Assembly: GCA_029582265.1 (NCBI GenBank)
Contig: CM055828.1
Location: 7,955,902-8,019,901 of the forward strand
DNA: 64,000 bases
Direction of reading: 5' to 3'
Source of the DNA: Zoroaster sp. YZ-2022
Taxonomy: Eukaryota > Echinodermata > Asteroidea > Forcipulatida > Zoroasteridae
The first letter of the stretch is position 1. Each line of letters begins with the position of its first letter. The translations under genes were made by a program, and so were the position numbers. Under the pieces are notes generated by a model. It saw nothing but the letters and a program-made list of their open reading frames with translations, made no database searches and was not told the DNA's origin. This document shows, piece by piece, positions 21,390-32,616 of the stretch.

Positions 21390-22439
21390 AGGGACAGTAA
21401 CCTCGGACAAAATTATTTCTTGGGAAGATTGATCCCATTGCTATTTTGACCGTCTGGTTATTGTCAAATTACCAATCCAGTACCTTACCTTTAACATCCT
21501 ATTTGCCTTCCGTCTGTCTTGTGTTTTCTGTGTCTGTTATTTTGATCAGATGATTATCACTGAGAGCTCTCATCAGTTGTCTGGTAAAACTGGGTTTCTA
21601 ATCAACAAAACAGTGTCTTATTTTGTTCTTGTAAGTACTGCTTCAGATGGCTTGCTTCTTATGGTGTTCGGAAGGATATTATTTTCCCCCAGACTAATTT
21701 TAGTGTGCCATTCGCAGTGGCAGAATCAAATAAACTAAATAAATAAAAAGTGCAAGCCCCTTCTCGAAAAACCAATCACAGATTTTACATGAAACTTGAT
21801 AATAGTATCAGATTTTTTCATTGGAAATAATTGATCTTTTCTTAGAAATGACATCACCTCTGACAAAATTTCCAGGGAAGATTGATGACATCGTTAGCTT
21901 TAAGGTTAAAATTTGACCATTAGGTTATTTACCAATTCTATACCTATTGTGTATCTGTAAATGTTCAAAAGCAGATGATCTTCAACTGATGATGGATTGC
22001 ACCAACTCGGATCGATGTCCTTAAAAGGATCCTGTTATGAGATGATGCTCATGCTGATTGTTAGTACTCCATAACAACCCCTGGGGACGTTTCCGGCACT
22101 CAGCACAAATCCGTTACTCTGTGGCGAAGCGCATGCATTCTATTTGCCCCGCTGTGCGTGCAGACTCTTGAATATCAGAAGAGGCAATTTTTTGTCTCCC
22201 CCCCCCTCTCTCTGTCTTTCTTCAGTGTTCTAGGGAGTGGGAAAACAGAAAAATCAGTTGTACATGTCTCTATTTGTCAACCCCAGACAAAAAGCATGAA
22301 AGCACAAATTATTAAAGATGATCCCATTGTAAATTTAAGGCATTGTTGGGGATGAGTAAACCATGTTCATGCTGGAGGAATCCTGAGCAAATTGCGTACC
22401 AGTTCAAATATTTCAGCTAATAATAGTAACAATTAAAAA
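21390..22439 (+). other. Non-coding gap with old repeat R traces
   Basis: Phrases GGGAAGATTGAT.CCAT and CCAATCCAGTACCTTACCTT near 21423-21493, and again near 21873-21952, belong to the dispersed repeat related to 18650. A pyrimidine tract ending CAG at about 22226 resembles an acceptor, but the following frames show no family match. Confidence 0.4.
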
Positions 22440-23024
22440 CTAGAGCTCAAGTGTTTGTTAGAACAAACACACGATGTTTGTGTCAACTTACGGTTCAATC
22501 AAATTATCATCAATGATGTCAATCATATTTTACAAAGGTGTATCATCTTTTATTATAACAATATCAATTTCATATTCGAAAGTCCTATCAATTTTGCTTT
22601 AGAATGTGTTGAATATGAACTTCTTGTTTGGACCGGAAGTAAAGGTTAGATCAGGTGATTTGAAGGTCATATATGACACAATAAAACTTACTCTTGATCA
22701 TCAAAAAATAACGTTAGTACCTGCTTTGGTTCAATAACTGAGATTGGAAATTATTCCCTTTTTAAAAATGCCGCTAGGGGGCGCCCTGAACTTTGATGAC
22801 GTCATCAAACACATTTAAAAAAAAAGATAAGATGTCATTAATCATTTTATTCACAGAAGTCATATTGAAATTTCCTATGGTTTTTGAAGGCTTGAAGGCT
22901 CTGTGAACTTTGGAACTATGTTTTTTTTTGTTAGATACATGTAAGTCTCATCGAGAAGGAGAAGAAAAAAAACAAAAAAACGAACAATTTCAAGAGGTGT
23001 TCACACTGTCGCACGAACACCTAA
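22440..23024 (+). mobile_element. Hairpin-capped element, short divergent copy
   Basis: Starts CTAGAGCTCAA, then hairpin GTGTTTGTT-AG-AACAAACAC (22451-22470). Contains GGACCGGAAG, CCGCTAGGGGGCGC and the palindrome GATGACGTCATC (CRE core at 22797). Ends with hairpin AGGTGTTC..GAACACCT, the last bases reading CTAA (23021-23024). It matches the large copies at 39908-46199 in plan, while the stem sequences differ. Confidence 0.7.
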
Positions 23025-23479
23025 AAATGTATCTAGAATATCTAGAATAACAATTATCTAGAATAACAATTAATGAAAAGTTTGATGTGAAGATTTGAGT
23101 TTTGAGCTGTCTTTAGAAGGATGCTGCACATCTGGTTCTTTGTAGACTGTTCCAGACGGTGCTAAAACGGAAAGGCACGTCTCTCCATTTATATGCTTTT
23201 AGTCAGGCAGACGGAGCCTGAATTTTTGGTTAAAAAAAAAACATTTCAGCCTGAGTTATAAACATTTTAGCTGGAGAATTGATTTGTTATACATATTTGT
23301 GAGAAATACGTAAGTAATACTGATTTGTTGGAATCATTAAGTGAGTATAAATAAAAATTAATAATATGAAGACATATATATAATTATGTACATGTACGTA
23401 GTAGTACCAGTACGTACAGTGTAAATTGTATAGTATGCATTAGTTTGTCCTCAAGTAATTTACCAGTTAGCGAGTTTGA
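23025..23479 (+). other. Non-coding gap
   Basis: AT-rich; nothing was recognised beyond a TAATAA-rich run at its end. Confidence 0.4.
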
Positions 23480-23700
23480 CAAACAAAACAATAATAATAA
23501 TATAATAATAATATAATAATAATCAAGGCGCGGAAACAAAGAAAAACATGAATACAAACAATATACAATGACAGCATAGGGAAAAAAATTATGTACCGAG
23601 ATACATGTACATGTACCTACAATGCAATTACAAATATACATCATCTTTGAAGAGTTGTGACATAAGATGAGTTTTAAAATGTCTTGCACACGTTGTATTC
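23480..23700 (-). mobile_element. CR1/L2-like LINE 3' fragment
   Basis: On the minus strand, AAAACTCATCTTATGTC, a short AT-rich tail, GCGCCTTG and a (TTA)n run parallel the fragment at 31285-31663. Weak but consistent. Confidence 0.45.
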
Positions 23701-23991
23701 ACCACTTTCCAAAAGCATGCCATGGCTTTCAAAGTGAAAATAAAAACACATCCTTTTGGAGAAAAAAAATAGTCCGTAGTAAAAAAAAAAATACAGTCTG
23801 TAATCTAAATGTGATCATTCCTATGACTTCTTCCAATACACTTATTGCCTCTAGTCTCTCAGCAAGACATCATGATAAATCTATTCACATTGTACATAGT
23901 GTGTGGGTGCAATCCAATGTGAACACAGTTCAAAAAATGTCTGGGCTCACTTGACTTGCTTAATGCGGTCTGTCAAGTTCAATTTTGTCAC

Positions 23992-24225
23992 AGCTGGGCC
24001 ATTCCACCAGGCTGGGGAAAGCTTTGTGACATGGTGTCCTTGTTAGGTAGGTAGATACATTGACATTCATTTATCCTTATTATGAGTGTACATTCTCAGT
24101 GGTTCTTCAAATTAGAATGAAATCAATCTCTGTGCCTTGAATAGGAAGTTACAATAATGTTAATTAGGAGTCATAATAAATGATAATAAATGGTACATTT
24201 ATCAACCTGGTGGAATGACCCAGCT
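23992..24225. mobile_element. MITE with CTGGGTCATTCCACCAGG ends (family L)
   Basis: Inverted ends AGCTGGGCCATTCCACCAGG and CCTGGTGGAATGACCCAGCT enclose 234 bp. The same element with an expanded end lies at 56692-57586. Confidence 0.75.
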
Positions 24226-24607
24226 AGAAGGCTACCATATACAGTGGACTCGGTGTTATAAGGTGCTCGGCCCCCATAAGTTGGCCGAACACCTAGATTA
24301 ATTTTTTTTTTTTTTTAAATTCTTTTCTTCATGCTTATATTTCTCTCCAACTAACCTCCATAACTTTTACCCTTCTTGTGAATCTAAAATTTATTGATTT
24401 TAGGCAACATCAAAGACCTTAGATCAGGGGTGGGCAACCTACGGCCCGCATGCGGCCCGCCAGTGATTTTTTTGCGGCCCGCGAGATGTCTCAAGAAAAA
24501 GAAAAAAAATCAATCTATTTTACATCATCACAAAAAACGAGCTAGATGCTTAGCATTTATCGGCACTAATGATGTTCCTCAACGTGCGTATCATCACCAT
24601 TCACTTG

Positions 24608-24965
24608 TGATAATAATAATAATAATGTGTGGATTTATATAGCGCACGTATCCACCAACTAAGTGGTGCTCAAGGCGCATTATATTATTATCCCTGCTCA
24701 TAAGGCTCATAAGGCTCATAAATCATTCCTGAAACCATCTCAGCTCCCTGGGGAGTATACAGCTCAATTGCTGCCATTTCTAGCGCATATAGAGCAAACC
24801 AACTCTGCCTTCACAGGTACCCATTTAACCCCTGGGTGGAGAGAAGCAATTATGATTAAGTGTCTTGCTCAAGGACACAAGTGTCACGGCCGTGATTCGA
24901 ACCCACATTATGTTGCTAACACCAGAACTTGAATCCGGTAAGCTAGACCGCTCGGCCACGACACC
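24608..24965 (-). mobile_element. tRNA-derived SINE (type S1) inside the hAT leader
   Basis: On the minus strand the head reads GTGTCGTGGCCGAGCGGTCT (A-box) and GTGGGTTCGAATCACGGCC (B-box). It continues into CTTGAGCAAGACACTTAA and ends GCGCCTTGAGC..GGTGGATACGTGCGC and a (TTA)n tail. Possible target duplication ATTCAC on both sides. The head looks like a long-variable-arm tRNA (Leu or Ser class). Confidence 0.85.
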
Positions 24966-25326
24966 CCATCAGCTATTCACAAACGTTTTGCAAATTGGTG
25001 TGACCTTTGATGACGTAAAACCCTTTTATTTACTTTGATTTTGGTTTGACCTTAACCTGCCTTATAAGGATCGATTATTCAACGTGTTAGTACAGTAACC
25101 CTTCAGCTTTACGTCTGTCAGTGTTAGCATGGAACGAGCGGTGGAATTCCCCTTATTGTGCAATCCGCATAGTGGAGCGGTGGAATTCACCTTATTTTGC
25201 AATACGCATAGTGGTGATAGTAATTAGTACTATAGCAGCTGCTATAAAATCTGGCTTTGTTACGGAGGTGTTAATATTGAACACTAATCATTACAATTTG
25301 AGTAAGCACACATTGTTGTTTTTGAA

Positions 25327-27138
25327 ATGGCAACATCTCAATCCAAATGTCGCAAGGTGGAGAGTGAAAATCGCGGTTTTAACGAGTCTTGGACTACAGA
25401 TTATTTCTTTGTTGAACATAATGGAAAACCACACTGCCTCTTGTGCGGCACCATTCTATCGGTATTCAAAGAGTACAATGTGAAGCGCCACTATGACATG
25501 CATCATAAGGATACCTACAAAGATATGGCTCCTGAAATTAGGAACATGAAAATTACAGAACTCAAGAAAAAACTGGGGCAACAGAAAACACTTGGTTTCT
25601 TCGCTTCAGCTTCAAACGCTGCTGCTGTTTCTGCAAGTTATAGAGTAGCTCACCTAATTGCAAAGTGCTGCAAACCCTTTCAAGATGGAGAGTTTGTTAA
25701 GGAGTGTGTTCTTGAATGCACCAAATCGGTTTGCCCTAAGCAAGAACATAAGTTCAAAGAAATAAGTTTGTCCAGAAAAACGGTGACATCAAGAATCACG
25801 GAAATGTCTACAGAAAGCAGGTCGCAGCTCACCACCTGCGCACAGTCATTCTGTAATTATTCAATTGCCCTCGACGAGAGCACTGATGCATCCGACACTG
25901 CGCAGTTACTGGTGTTCATAAGAGGGGTGACTGATGATTTTGTTGTCAGCGAAGAGCTAATTCAGCTTTGCTCCATGAAATCAAATACCACTGGAAAGGA
26001 CATCGCCAACGAAACAATCAACGCCATTGATAAACTGCAGTTACCATGGGACAAGCTCGCTGGAATAACGACTGATGGGGCTCCTGCAATGACTGGTAAA
26101 CGTGAAGGCGCTGCCACAATAATAGCAAAACATGCAGCTGAGGTGTCCAACAATGACAATGTGATGAAATATCACTGTATAATACACCAAGAAGCACTTT
26201 CTGCAAAGACACTCGGCTTCAATGATGTTATGAAAGCTGTCATCACAGATGTTAACTTCATCAGAGCCAAGGCACTTAAGCATCACCAATTCAAGACTTT
26301 GCTTGAAGAAGCAGATGCGCAATACAGTGACATTTGCTACTTTACGGAGGTGAGATGGTTAAGCAAAGGAAAAGTCTTGGAAAGAGTATTTTCTTTGCGC
26401 ACAGAAATATGCGACTTCATGGAACAAAATGGTCGTGAAACCGGACTATCTGAAGCCCAATTTGTGTGTGACGTGGCATTTCTTGCCGACATCACCAAGC
26501 ACCTGAACGCCCTCAACCAGAACTTGCAAGGGAAAGATAAGCAAATAGCCGACCTATTCAGCCATGTCAAGGCTTTCAAGAATAAGCTGGGGCTCTTCCT
26601 CAGACAGTTCAATGTCCAGAACTTTGCCCACTTTCCGAATCTCAAAGAAGTGAAAGACCAGGTGGAGGATTTCAAATGTCAGGCATATGTGGAAGCTCTG
26701 ACACGTCTTGCCGGTGATTTCAATGCCAGGTTTGAAGACTTTCAAGCTCATGAATGTGACTTCAAAATAATGGCAAATCCATTTGATGCTGATGTTGAAA
26801 ACAGCCCTGAACATCTCCAAATGGAACTGATTGATCTGCAATCATCTGAGGATTACCAGTCATTATACAGAAAATCAGAAAGCGTGTTTGATTTCTATAA
26901 GCAGCTATCCGGGGATTTGTTTCCAGAAGTGCGAAAACATGCTTCGAGGTTTTTGAGTTTGTTTGGCTCAAGCTATATTTGTGAACAGACATTTTCCCTC
27001 ATGAACATAACAAAGTCAAAGTTACGCACGCGTCTTACAGATGACAATCTTGAAGCAGTTTTGCGATTGGCCACCACAAACCTAGCACCAAACATCGAGA
27101 AATTAGTTGCAAACCGTCAATGCCAGACATCTCATTGA
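25327..27138 (+). CDS. hAT transposase with BED-like zinc finger, intact
   Basis: The 603-residue enzyme would cut and paste its own element. An N-terminal zinc finger (C37, C40, H55, H60) should bind the element ends. The RNase H-like core shows D183 in ALDESTD, D250 in ITTDGAPAM and E553 in ICEQTFS, the expected acidic triad. HCIIHQEAL between them is the C-x2-H motif seen in Charlie/Buster enzymes. The C-terminus (SKLRTRLTDDNLEAVLRL) is the hAT dimerisation region. The protein looks like the transposases from which vertebrate ZBED5 and GTF2IRD2 sequences derive, which I recall rather than computed. Length and start suit the family, and no stop interrupts it. Its position between matching ends argues for a live transposon, not a host gene. 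Confidence 0.93.
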   Translation: MATSQSKCRKVESENRGFNESWTTDYFFVEHNGKPHCLLCGTILSVFKEYNVKRHYDMHHKDTYKDMAPEIRNMKITELKKKLGQQKTLGFFASASNAAAVSASYRVAHLIAKCCKPFQDGEFVKECVLECTKSVCPKQEHKFKEISLSRKTVTSRITEMSTESRSQLTTCAQSFCNYSIALDESTDASDTAQLLVFIRGVTDDFVVSEELIQLCSMKSNTTGKDIANETINAIDKLQLPWDKLAGITTDGAPAMTGKREGAATIIAKHAAEVSNNDNVMKYHCIIHQEALSAKTLGFNDVMKAVITDVNFIRAKALKHHQFKTLLEEADAQYSDICYFTEVRWLSKGKVLERVFSLRTEICDFMEQNGRETGLSEAQFVCDVAFLADITKHLNALNQNLQGKDKQIADLFSHVKAFKNKLGLFLRQFNVQNFAHFPNLKEVKDQVEDFKCQAYVEALTRLAGDFNARFEDFQAHECDFKIMANPFDADVENSPEHLQMELIDLQSSEDYQSLYRKSESVFDFYKQLSGDLFPEVRKHASRFLSLFGSSYICEQTFSLMNITKSKLRTRLTDDNLEAVLRLATTNLAPNIEKLVANRQCQTSH

Positions 27139-27362
27139 ATGCTGTCAGGTAGGCCTATTTTCCCCATTAATTATCAACTGTACTGTATTGACATTATGTT
27201 TTTGTGAATAAAGATTAAGTACACACACCTATTGCTTGAAAGTCCTCGGAATCAAAGGTTTGAAATCAACAGCAGGTCGTTGGTTAGGTGCGGCCCAGTC
27301 AATTTTTCACTCCTTATATCTGGCCCATTCATTCAAAAAGGTTGCCCACCCCTGCCTTAGAT

Positions 27363-28540
27363 GTATGTATGTATCTCATTGTTATGACATCATAATGATG
27401 TCATCCGAATTAAATATTATGAAAAATAAAATCTTTTAATAGTTATGTTGAATTTCAAAACTTTTTCAGAAGTTACATACAATTTTTTTAGTTTTTTACC
27501 TGTACTTCTTTTCGTTTTATCTTTAAAAACGTGAACCCTTATTGTAATAAAACTTTTATTCCGTGATTTATTTTGATGGTAACTACTTTATTATGATGAT
27601 CAATTATCAATAGTCCAAAACAAAATTATGAATTTACATGTACATGAGCTTGTAATTCAAACTCAGAACATTAGTTTATTTGTGATTTTTTTTTTTTTTT
27701 TTTGAGGAAAAAACCTAAAACCTGAACCATACGAAGTGGATACTAAGCCTAGATTGAAATTATCACACACCTGCATAGCTGTGAATCTTTTTATAAATTT
27801 TATGGAAGTTCTCACTGAGCTGAAATTTCCATAGTTTGTCTCTAAGTGTTTAGTTCGTGTGATAAGCCATCTTGGCCCGGATGTTTTCTTAATACCATCA
27901 CCAAGAAGTTAAGCCTTCTTGTAAAAACACCTACCAAGAGAGCATTTAGCACAACAGTGTCTGGCAGCTCTCATGGTAGTGTCCCCTGCATAACCTTCGA
28001 AGACAAAACCAAATTAATTACTGTAATCTGTAAAAAGGATTCAATGGGGCATGAGCATGCTTGATTTAGCCAGCCCGGTAATCGCATTTCAGGGAAATGA
28101 ATGATTTGATAATGCACAAACCTTTCTGTTTATAATGAGTAGTGATCAGTCAGACTGGTTGAGTGTGGCGTTTATTTTCCAGTAAGAAATGGATCGTGAA
28201 GATACCCACAGTTGGCTGATTGCCATCAATGACAAACACAGACTATTCGATTACGCAGCACGCTAATATCTTGAAATTGTAATTTGTTCTGGGACTCTGG
28301 GAGACAAGAAGCAGTGCTGTGTTCGTAGTAGGGACCTCGTCCGTGCAGTCATGTTAAATGATGCGTGAATCAACCACGTTGCTCCTTCAAACAAACTGAT
28401 TGTAATCATTTTGATTGTAATCATGATTGTAATCATAAAATGACAAATGTTCAGTGCACTCCACTCATTATCAGGACTTCATCTCCTCGTGTAAATCCAC
28501 CAAGCCATGATGGCCGTCACAAATCAGCAACTCCGGGTTT
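27363..28540 (+). other. Non-coding stretch after the hAT element
   Basis: AT-rich with a poly-T of about 18 at 27687-27704. A small direct repeat TTGTAATCAT occurs three times near 28400-28435. No gene was recognised. Confidence 0.45.
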
Positions 28541-28578
28541 AGATGCCTGCATGCATGCATGCATGCATGCGTGCGTGC
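28541..28578 (+). repeat. (ATGC)n microsatellite
   Basis: A run of ATGC/GTGC tetramers, self-complementary and able to form a cruciform. Confidence 0.9.
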
Positions 28579-28766
28579 CACGCACGATGCCCATTTTTAT
28601 AATTTCCTTTTGATTTCGCAGGAGAAAAATACATGATTCATGAGTTCTAATTTTTGATAAACAAGAACCCAGAGATCCTCTTGTTGGCTGGTCGGGCAGG
28701 CTTGATTTGAATTGCCATCAAACAGTTGCATCACTGTGCTTTGTTTGTACCCTTCTTCCTAAGCTT

Positions 28767-29173
28767 GGGCGATATTGATTTTTTTTTTCATCCCTGATAT
28801 ATCGGCAAACATATTATTGCAATTTCGATAGTCTCGCAATTATTTGGTTTCATTCACGCATGATTGCCTTAGAGCCGATAACCACAAGTATGCCCCTCCC
28901 TACAAGCATCGCAATAAATCGCAAATTCATTTACATAGTGTGTATGTGCTTTTGAAGTAGTTCACTTTTGTTTCTCACTTTCAAAAGCTGAGATGACTGT
29001 TCTAATTTTGTTTCCATGGAAATTCTGACTTGACTCACAATGGTGATTTTTTTTTAATCGTGATATATTTTTTTAATCACGATTTGCCGATATCTCGATA
29101 ACTTGAAAAGGTTCTCAATATCGTAATCAAATAAAAAAATGTATCGTGATATTCGATATTATTGTGTCATCAC
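28767..29173. mobile_element. hAT-like MITE with GATATATCG-rich ends
   Basis: CTAAGCTT occurs on both sides (28759-28766 and 29174-29181) as an 8-bp target duplication. Ends GGGCGATA and TCATCACC (reverse GGTGATGA) match loosely, with mirrored ATATCG motifs inside. 407 bp, no coding capacity. Confidence 0.7.
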
Positions 29174-29181
29174 CTAAGCTT

Positions 29182-29740
29182 ACATGTACTTCTTCTCTTT
29201 CTTTTTCATATTTCTTCTTCCATCTCCAATAACATTAAAGAAAAGGCATAAGATTGGTAATTCAACAATAATTAAAACAATTCTTTAATTCTTCTGGTCA
29301 ACAATTTTTTAAAAGTTGTCTGCTTCGGAGATAAAATGTGCTATTTATTATGGATTTTGATGTGTTGAATTCAAATATGACAATTAAAATTGCTGATTGG
29401 CTACTGTTTCCAAGATATTTAAGTTTTTACATTTTACGTACTATGTACATGTATATGGTGTACATAGCAGATTTTTAATCATGAATTATCATACGCTATT
29501 CCCATACGCGTACACATGTACATGTAGATCTTGAAAACTAGAGCCAATCAACAATTTTAAGCATCATTTCCATTCTCAGTGGCCCATAATTAGTCAAGTT
29601 TGACTTCATTTGTTTCAAAAGCATTTTGGCTGTAGACCAGTGTTATTTATAATATGTAACTTACTTGGTGCTAAGCTGATGATGATGGACATTATACATG
29701 TATCAATCTTCTCTAGAAATAGTTTTGTCTGAGTTGCATT
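29182..29740 (+). other. Non-coding gap
   Basis: AT-rich. CTAGAAATAGTTTTGTCTGA near 29713 is a scrap of repeat R, also seen near 35200. Nothing else was recognised. Confidence 0.4.
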
Positions 29741-30052
29741 TTAGCCCTAACTAACACAAATCCTCCAAAATCCTTCTCCTGGTTTTGCCTGATTTTGCCT
29801 GATTTTGATGGATTCAGTACTCCACAGTATAGCCCAGCGAATAGAGCATGTGGCCATGTGTACCAAATCCATCAAAATTCCACCGGCTGCTTTTGTTGGA
29901 TTCAGGACTGTGTTATAGCCAAGCCGTGGATGCTTTGCATTTGCCACTGTACCAATTCCATCAAAGTCCAACAATTGGGGTACCTTTTTACTGCATGTAT
30001 TTTGGCAGATTTGGGATGGTTCTTAGCCAGAATGGTTTGGGGTTAGGATTAA
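29741..30052 (+). mobile_element. piggyBac-like MITE, family 3
   Basis: Left end TTAGCCCTAACTAACACAAA (TTAA with one change), right end GGGGTTAGGATTAA at 30052. Subterminal AATCCTCCAAAATCCTT and GATTTGGGATGG resemble families 1 and 2. The interior is its own. Confidence 0.65.
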
Positions 30053-30101
30053 TTAAAGAAAAGTGAAAAGATTTCCAGTTTGAATTTAAGAAAGAATATT
30101 A

Positions 30102-30441
30102 ATATTCATAAATGCCCATGACAATTTAGACAATCTGATTGGACAAAATGTAATCACGTGGGGGTGTATTAATGGATGGTATAGACTGGCTTATCAAAAT
30201 CAGAACAGCACGTATGCGCCAGCTGTTCGCCAGCTGTTTTGTGCGATGTGCGACGCAGATTCGACCAATCGGAGTGACGAAGATTGGCATCACGCGCCTG
30301 ACTCATGTACTTTGGAAGTCTTTCATGTGTCCCCAAAACGTGAATTTGCGCATTTCTAAAAATTTGGCTTTATTCAACAAAAATTTATTATTTTTTTTAC
30401 ATTTTGAAAACGAAATCGATACGGGCATTTATGAATGGGAA
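30102..30441 (+). mobile_element. Family H MITE, uninterrupted reference copy
   Basis: ATATTCATAAATGCCC at the left and GGGCATTTATGAAT at the right are inverted. Contains GGGGGTGTATTAATGGATGG, the empty-site equivalent of the insertion at 17958. Confidence 0.75.
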
Positions 30442-30574
30442 TAACAATAACTGAGCCGAAGGCGAGGTTCTTATCACCCGTGACCACGCCCAAAACCACG
30501 CCCAAAACCGGTTGTTAACCTGTGGTAAAGACCAAGCGTCAAACTCAAGAAAGAGAATGAATTGATGCAAACTG

Positions 30575-30652
30575 GATTTTTACATCCGCGCCTTGAGCGC
30601 CCAGCAGGGTGGATATGTGCGCGCTACAAATCTTTATTATTATTATTATACG
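30575..30652 (+). mobile_element. SINE/LINE tail fragment
   Basis: GCGCCTTGAGCGCCC..GGTGGATATGTGCGCG followed by (TTA)n, the same tail as the S1 SINEs and the L2-like fragment. No head is attached. Confidence 0.65.
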
Positions 30653-31284
30653 TAGTTCCTTTAGAGAAAAGTTAAAGATGGTATATGTTAATTGTTCATT
30701 CATTTGAAAACTTTCTAGTTTTCAGACAATGTATCATAAAAAAAAATATAAAAAAATAAAAAAATAAAAAATAAGAAGTTTCATCACAATAGGTGCTCAT
30801 GGGGAAAAATAGGGAAAACAACCAAAAAATGTTTTTTGGATTTTTTTTGGTGTAAAGTATTACAAAAAGTTACCGTAGAGCAACTTTTGGTTAATTTGAC
30901 ATCATCCTACTTTCTCTAAGATGAAAGCACTTCAGAGTAAAATCCTTTCTCAGGATGATTGATATGTGTACAGCAACTTTACATCAAGTATTTAGATGAG
31001 TGTTTGTTAGTTTTATAATCTGGTTATTCACAGTGTTGTATATATATTCCCTTTAAACAGGGGTTGTCCATTACACAAACACGGCATCCAAAAGACAGGT
31101 TTTGCTTGCCTATTACCATACCGTACCTAATGCACGTCACAAATCGAATGGTGCCCGCTGCATGCCGGGCATATGCGTTCTGTGCCTTTGGTGCATGTTT
31201 GCGCAGCATGCATTAATGAACTAATGAGAGACTTTCTTTTGCCACTGAGCGAGGGCGCCCTTCACTTTATGACGCCAATGCATG
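30653..31284 (+). repeat. Repeat R copy and unassigned sequence
   Basis: From about 30775 to 31070, phrases match 18650-18905 (GTTTCATCACAATAGGTGCT, AGGATGATTGATATG). The rest is not recognised. Confidence 0.45.
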
Positions 31285-31663
31285 TAAGGTCTATAATAAT
31301 AATAATAATAATAATACAGAAGATTTATAATGCGCACATATCCACAAAGAAGTGCTCAAGGCGCTTTACAGTAAACAAGATAATCATACAATAACATAAC
31401 AATACAATAGCAAATGCAATATAATACTAAACAAAAGATAACAAATGCATAAATGAATGTTAGTAGTCCTTATAGGCAATACACATAAGATGAGTTTTTA
31501 AGTTCTTCTTGAAGGAGTCAACAGATTGAGATTCACGAATGTACTGAGGTAAATCATTCCACAGGCGTGGAGCCACAACTTCAAAAGATCTGTCACCCCA
31601 AGAATGTTTCGACTTTTGTTCAGCCAGCAAATGGTGTACTACGCCTTTAATTATAACCATATA
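31285..31663 (-). mobile_element. CR1/L2-like LINE, 3' end fragment
   Basis: The minus strand encodes the end of a LINE ORF2, with the phrase VAPRLWNDLPQYIR then SFKKNLKTHL, typical of CR1/L2-type elements. About 150 bp of 3' sequence follows, then GCGCCTTGAGCACTTC..GTGGATATGTGCGC and (TAT)n. This tail is shared with the S1 SINEs. Confidence 0.75.
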
Positions 31664-32371
31664 AAGATATCACAATCTGGGTTCTCCATCAGTCTTACCA
31701 GGGATTTACAACCCTCCAGCAGTAAAACACATCCATGGGTGTCATGGTGATCTTGATGAGTTTACTATAAGACTGATGAGAGTTGGATGATACTGTGTCT
31801 GGTTATAAATAAAGTGGGATGAGATCTTCTTAAGATTCTGTTGTGGATTCTTGTTATCAGCCGACTGGAATTTGGCTGCCGGAGGAAGTCGGCTTTCTGT
31901 GCCTGGTCTATAACATGAAATGGAACTTACAAATAATGTAATTTGGAACAGTTGTTTATTTTGAGATTTTGAATGCCTGCTGACATGTTCATGATTCATG
32001 ATATTTTCAGTTTTAAAATATGTTTTTCAATAAATGAACCACAAGGAAAGCTGTCCATAATTTAGATTTTCTGAGTGAACTCCAAAAAGAAATAATTATT
32101 TGTTTATATTGAGAGAAGGGGGAAATTAATTGAATGATGTGAAATAACAGAGAAAGGAAACCAGTGTCCTTTCTTGTACAAAATTACATCATCAGAGTAG
32201 CATAAGAATGTTATAAGAATCTTATTTGTAATGAATATTGTAAGAATATTACTAGTGTTTTAGCTCAATCGTTGGTCATGATCACATATTATTTTATTGA
32301 TTGGGGCTTCAGGAAAAAGCAAAATATATTCATATTGACCACTTTCTTTTTTGATTCAGTTAAATTTCCCT
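31664..32371 (+). other. Non-coding gap
   Basis: AT-rich; nothing was recognised. Confidence 0.4.
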
Positions 32372-32575
32372 TTAAGGGACAATGTTACGATCAACAGGGC
32401 ATGGAATCGGAGTGCTAGTTTTAGATTAATTCAGTGACTGAAAATAATACCCCACATGGTAAGGTCATATTACCGTTGCTGCTGCATAAATGAGCCACTG
32501 TGTTTATCTTAAATTAAGACACTGATTCCATGCCCTGTTGAAAGTCTGCTCTGATCATGACGATACTGTCCCTTT
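32372..32575. mobile_element. Family G MITE
   Basis: Ends AAGGGACAATGTTACGATCA and GACGATACTGTCCCTTT, with the GGGCATGGAATC and GATTCCATGCCC inner inverted pair. Confidence 0.75.
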
Positions 32576-32616
32576 CAGCTTACAGTATTTTCTTTGCAAA
32601 TGCAAGTACTTTTATA

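Larger units (their letters stand above)
24425..27354 (+). mobile_element. Complete hAT (Charlie/Buster-type) DNA transposon
   Basis: Terminal inverted repeats CAGGGGTGGGCAACCT and AGGTTGCCCACCCCTG (one spacing change) bound about 2.93 kb. The 8-bp target duplication CCTTAGAT is perfect at 24417-24424 and 27355-27362. It carries one full-length transposase frame and a SINE in its 5' leader. Perfect duplications and an unbroken frame mean a young insertion. Confidence 0.95.

Noticed and set aside
22190..22330. Strong pyrimidine tract and CAG, possible KCNQ1-like exon 2 acceptor
   Set aside because: None of the downstream frames resembles the S1 segment expected there.
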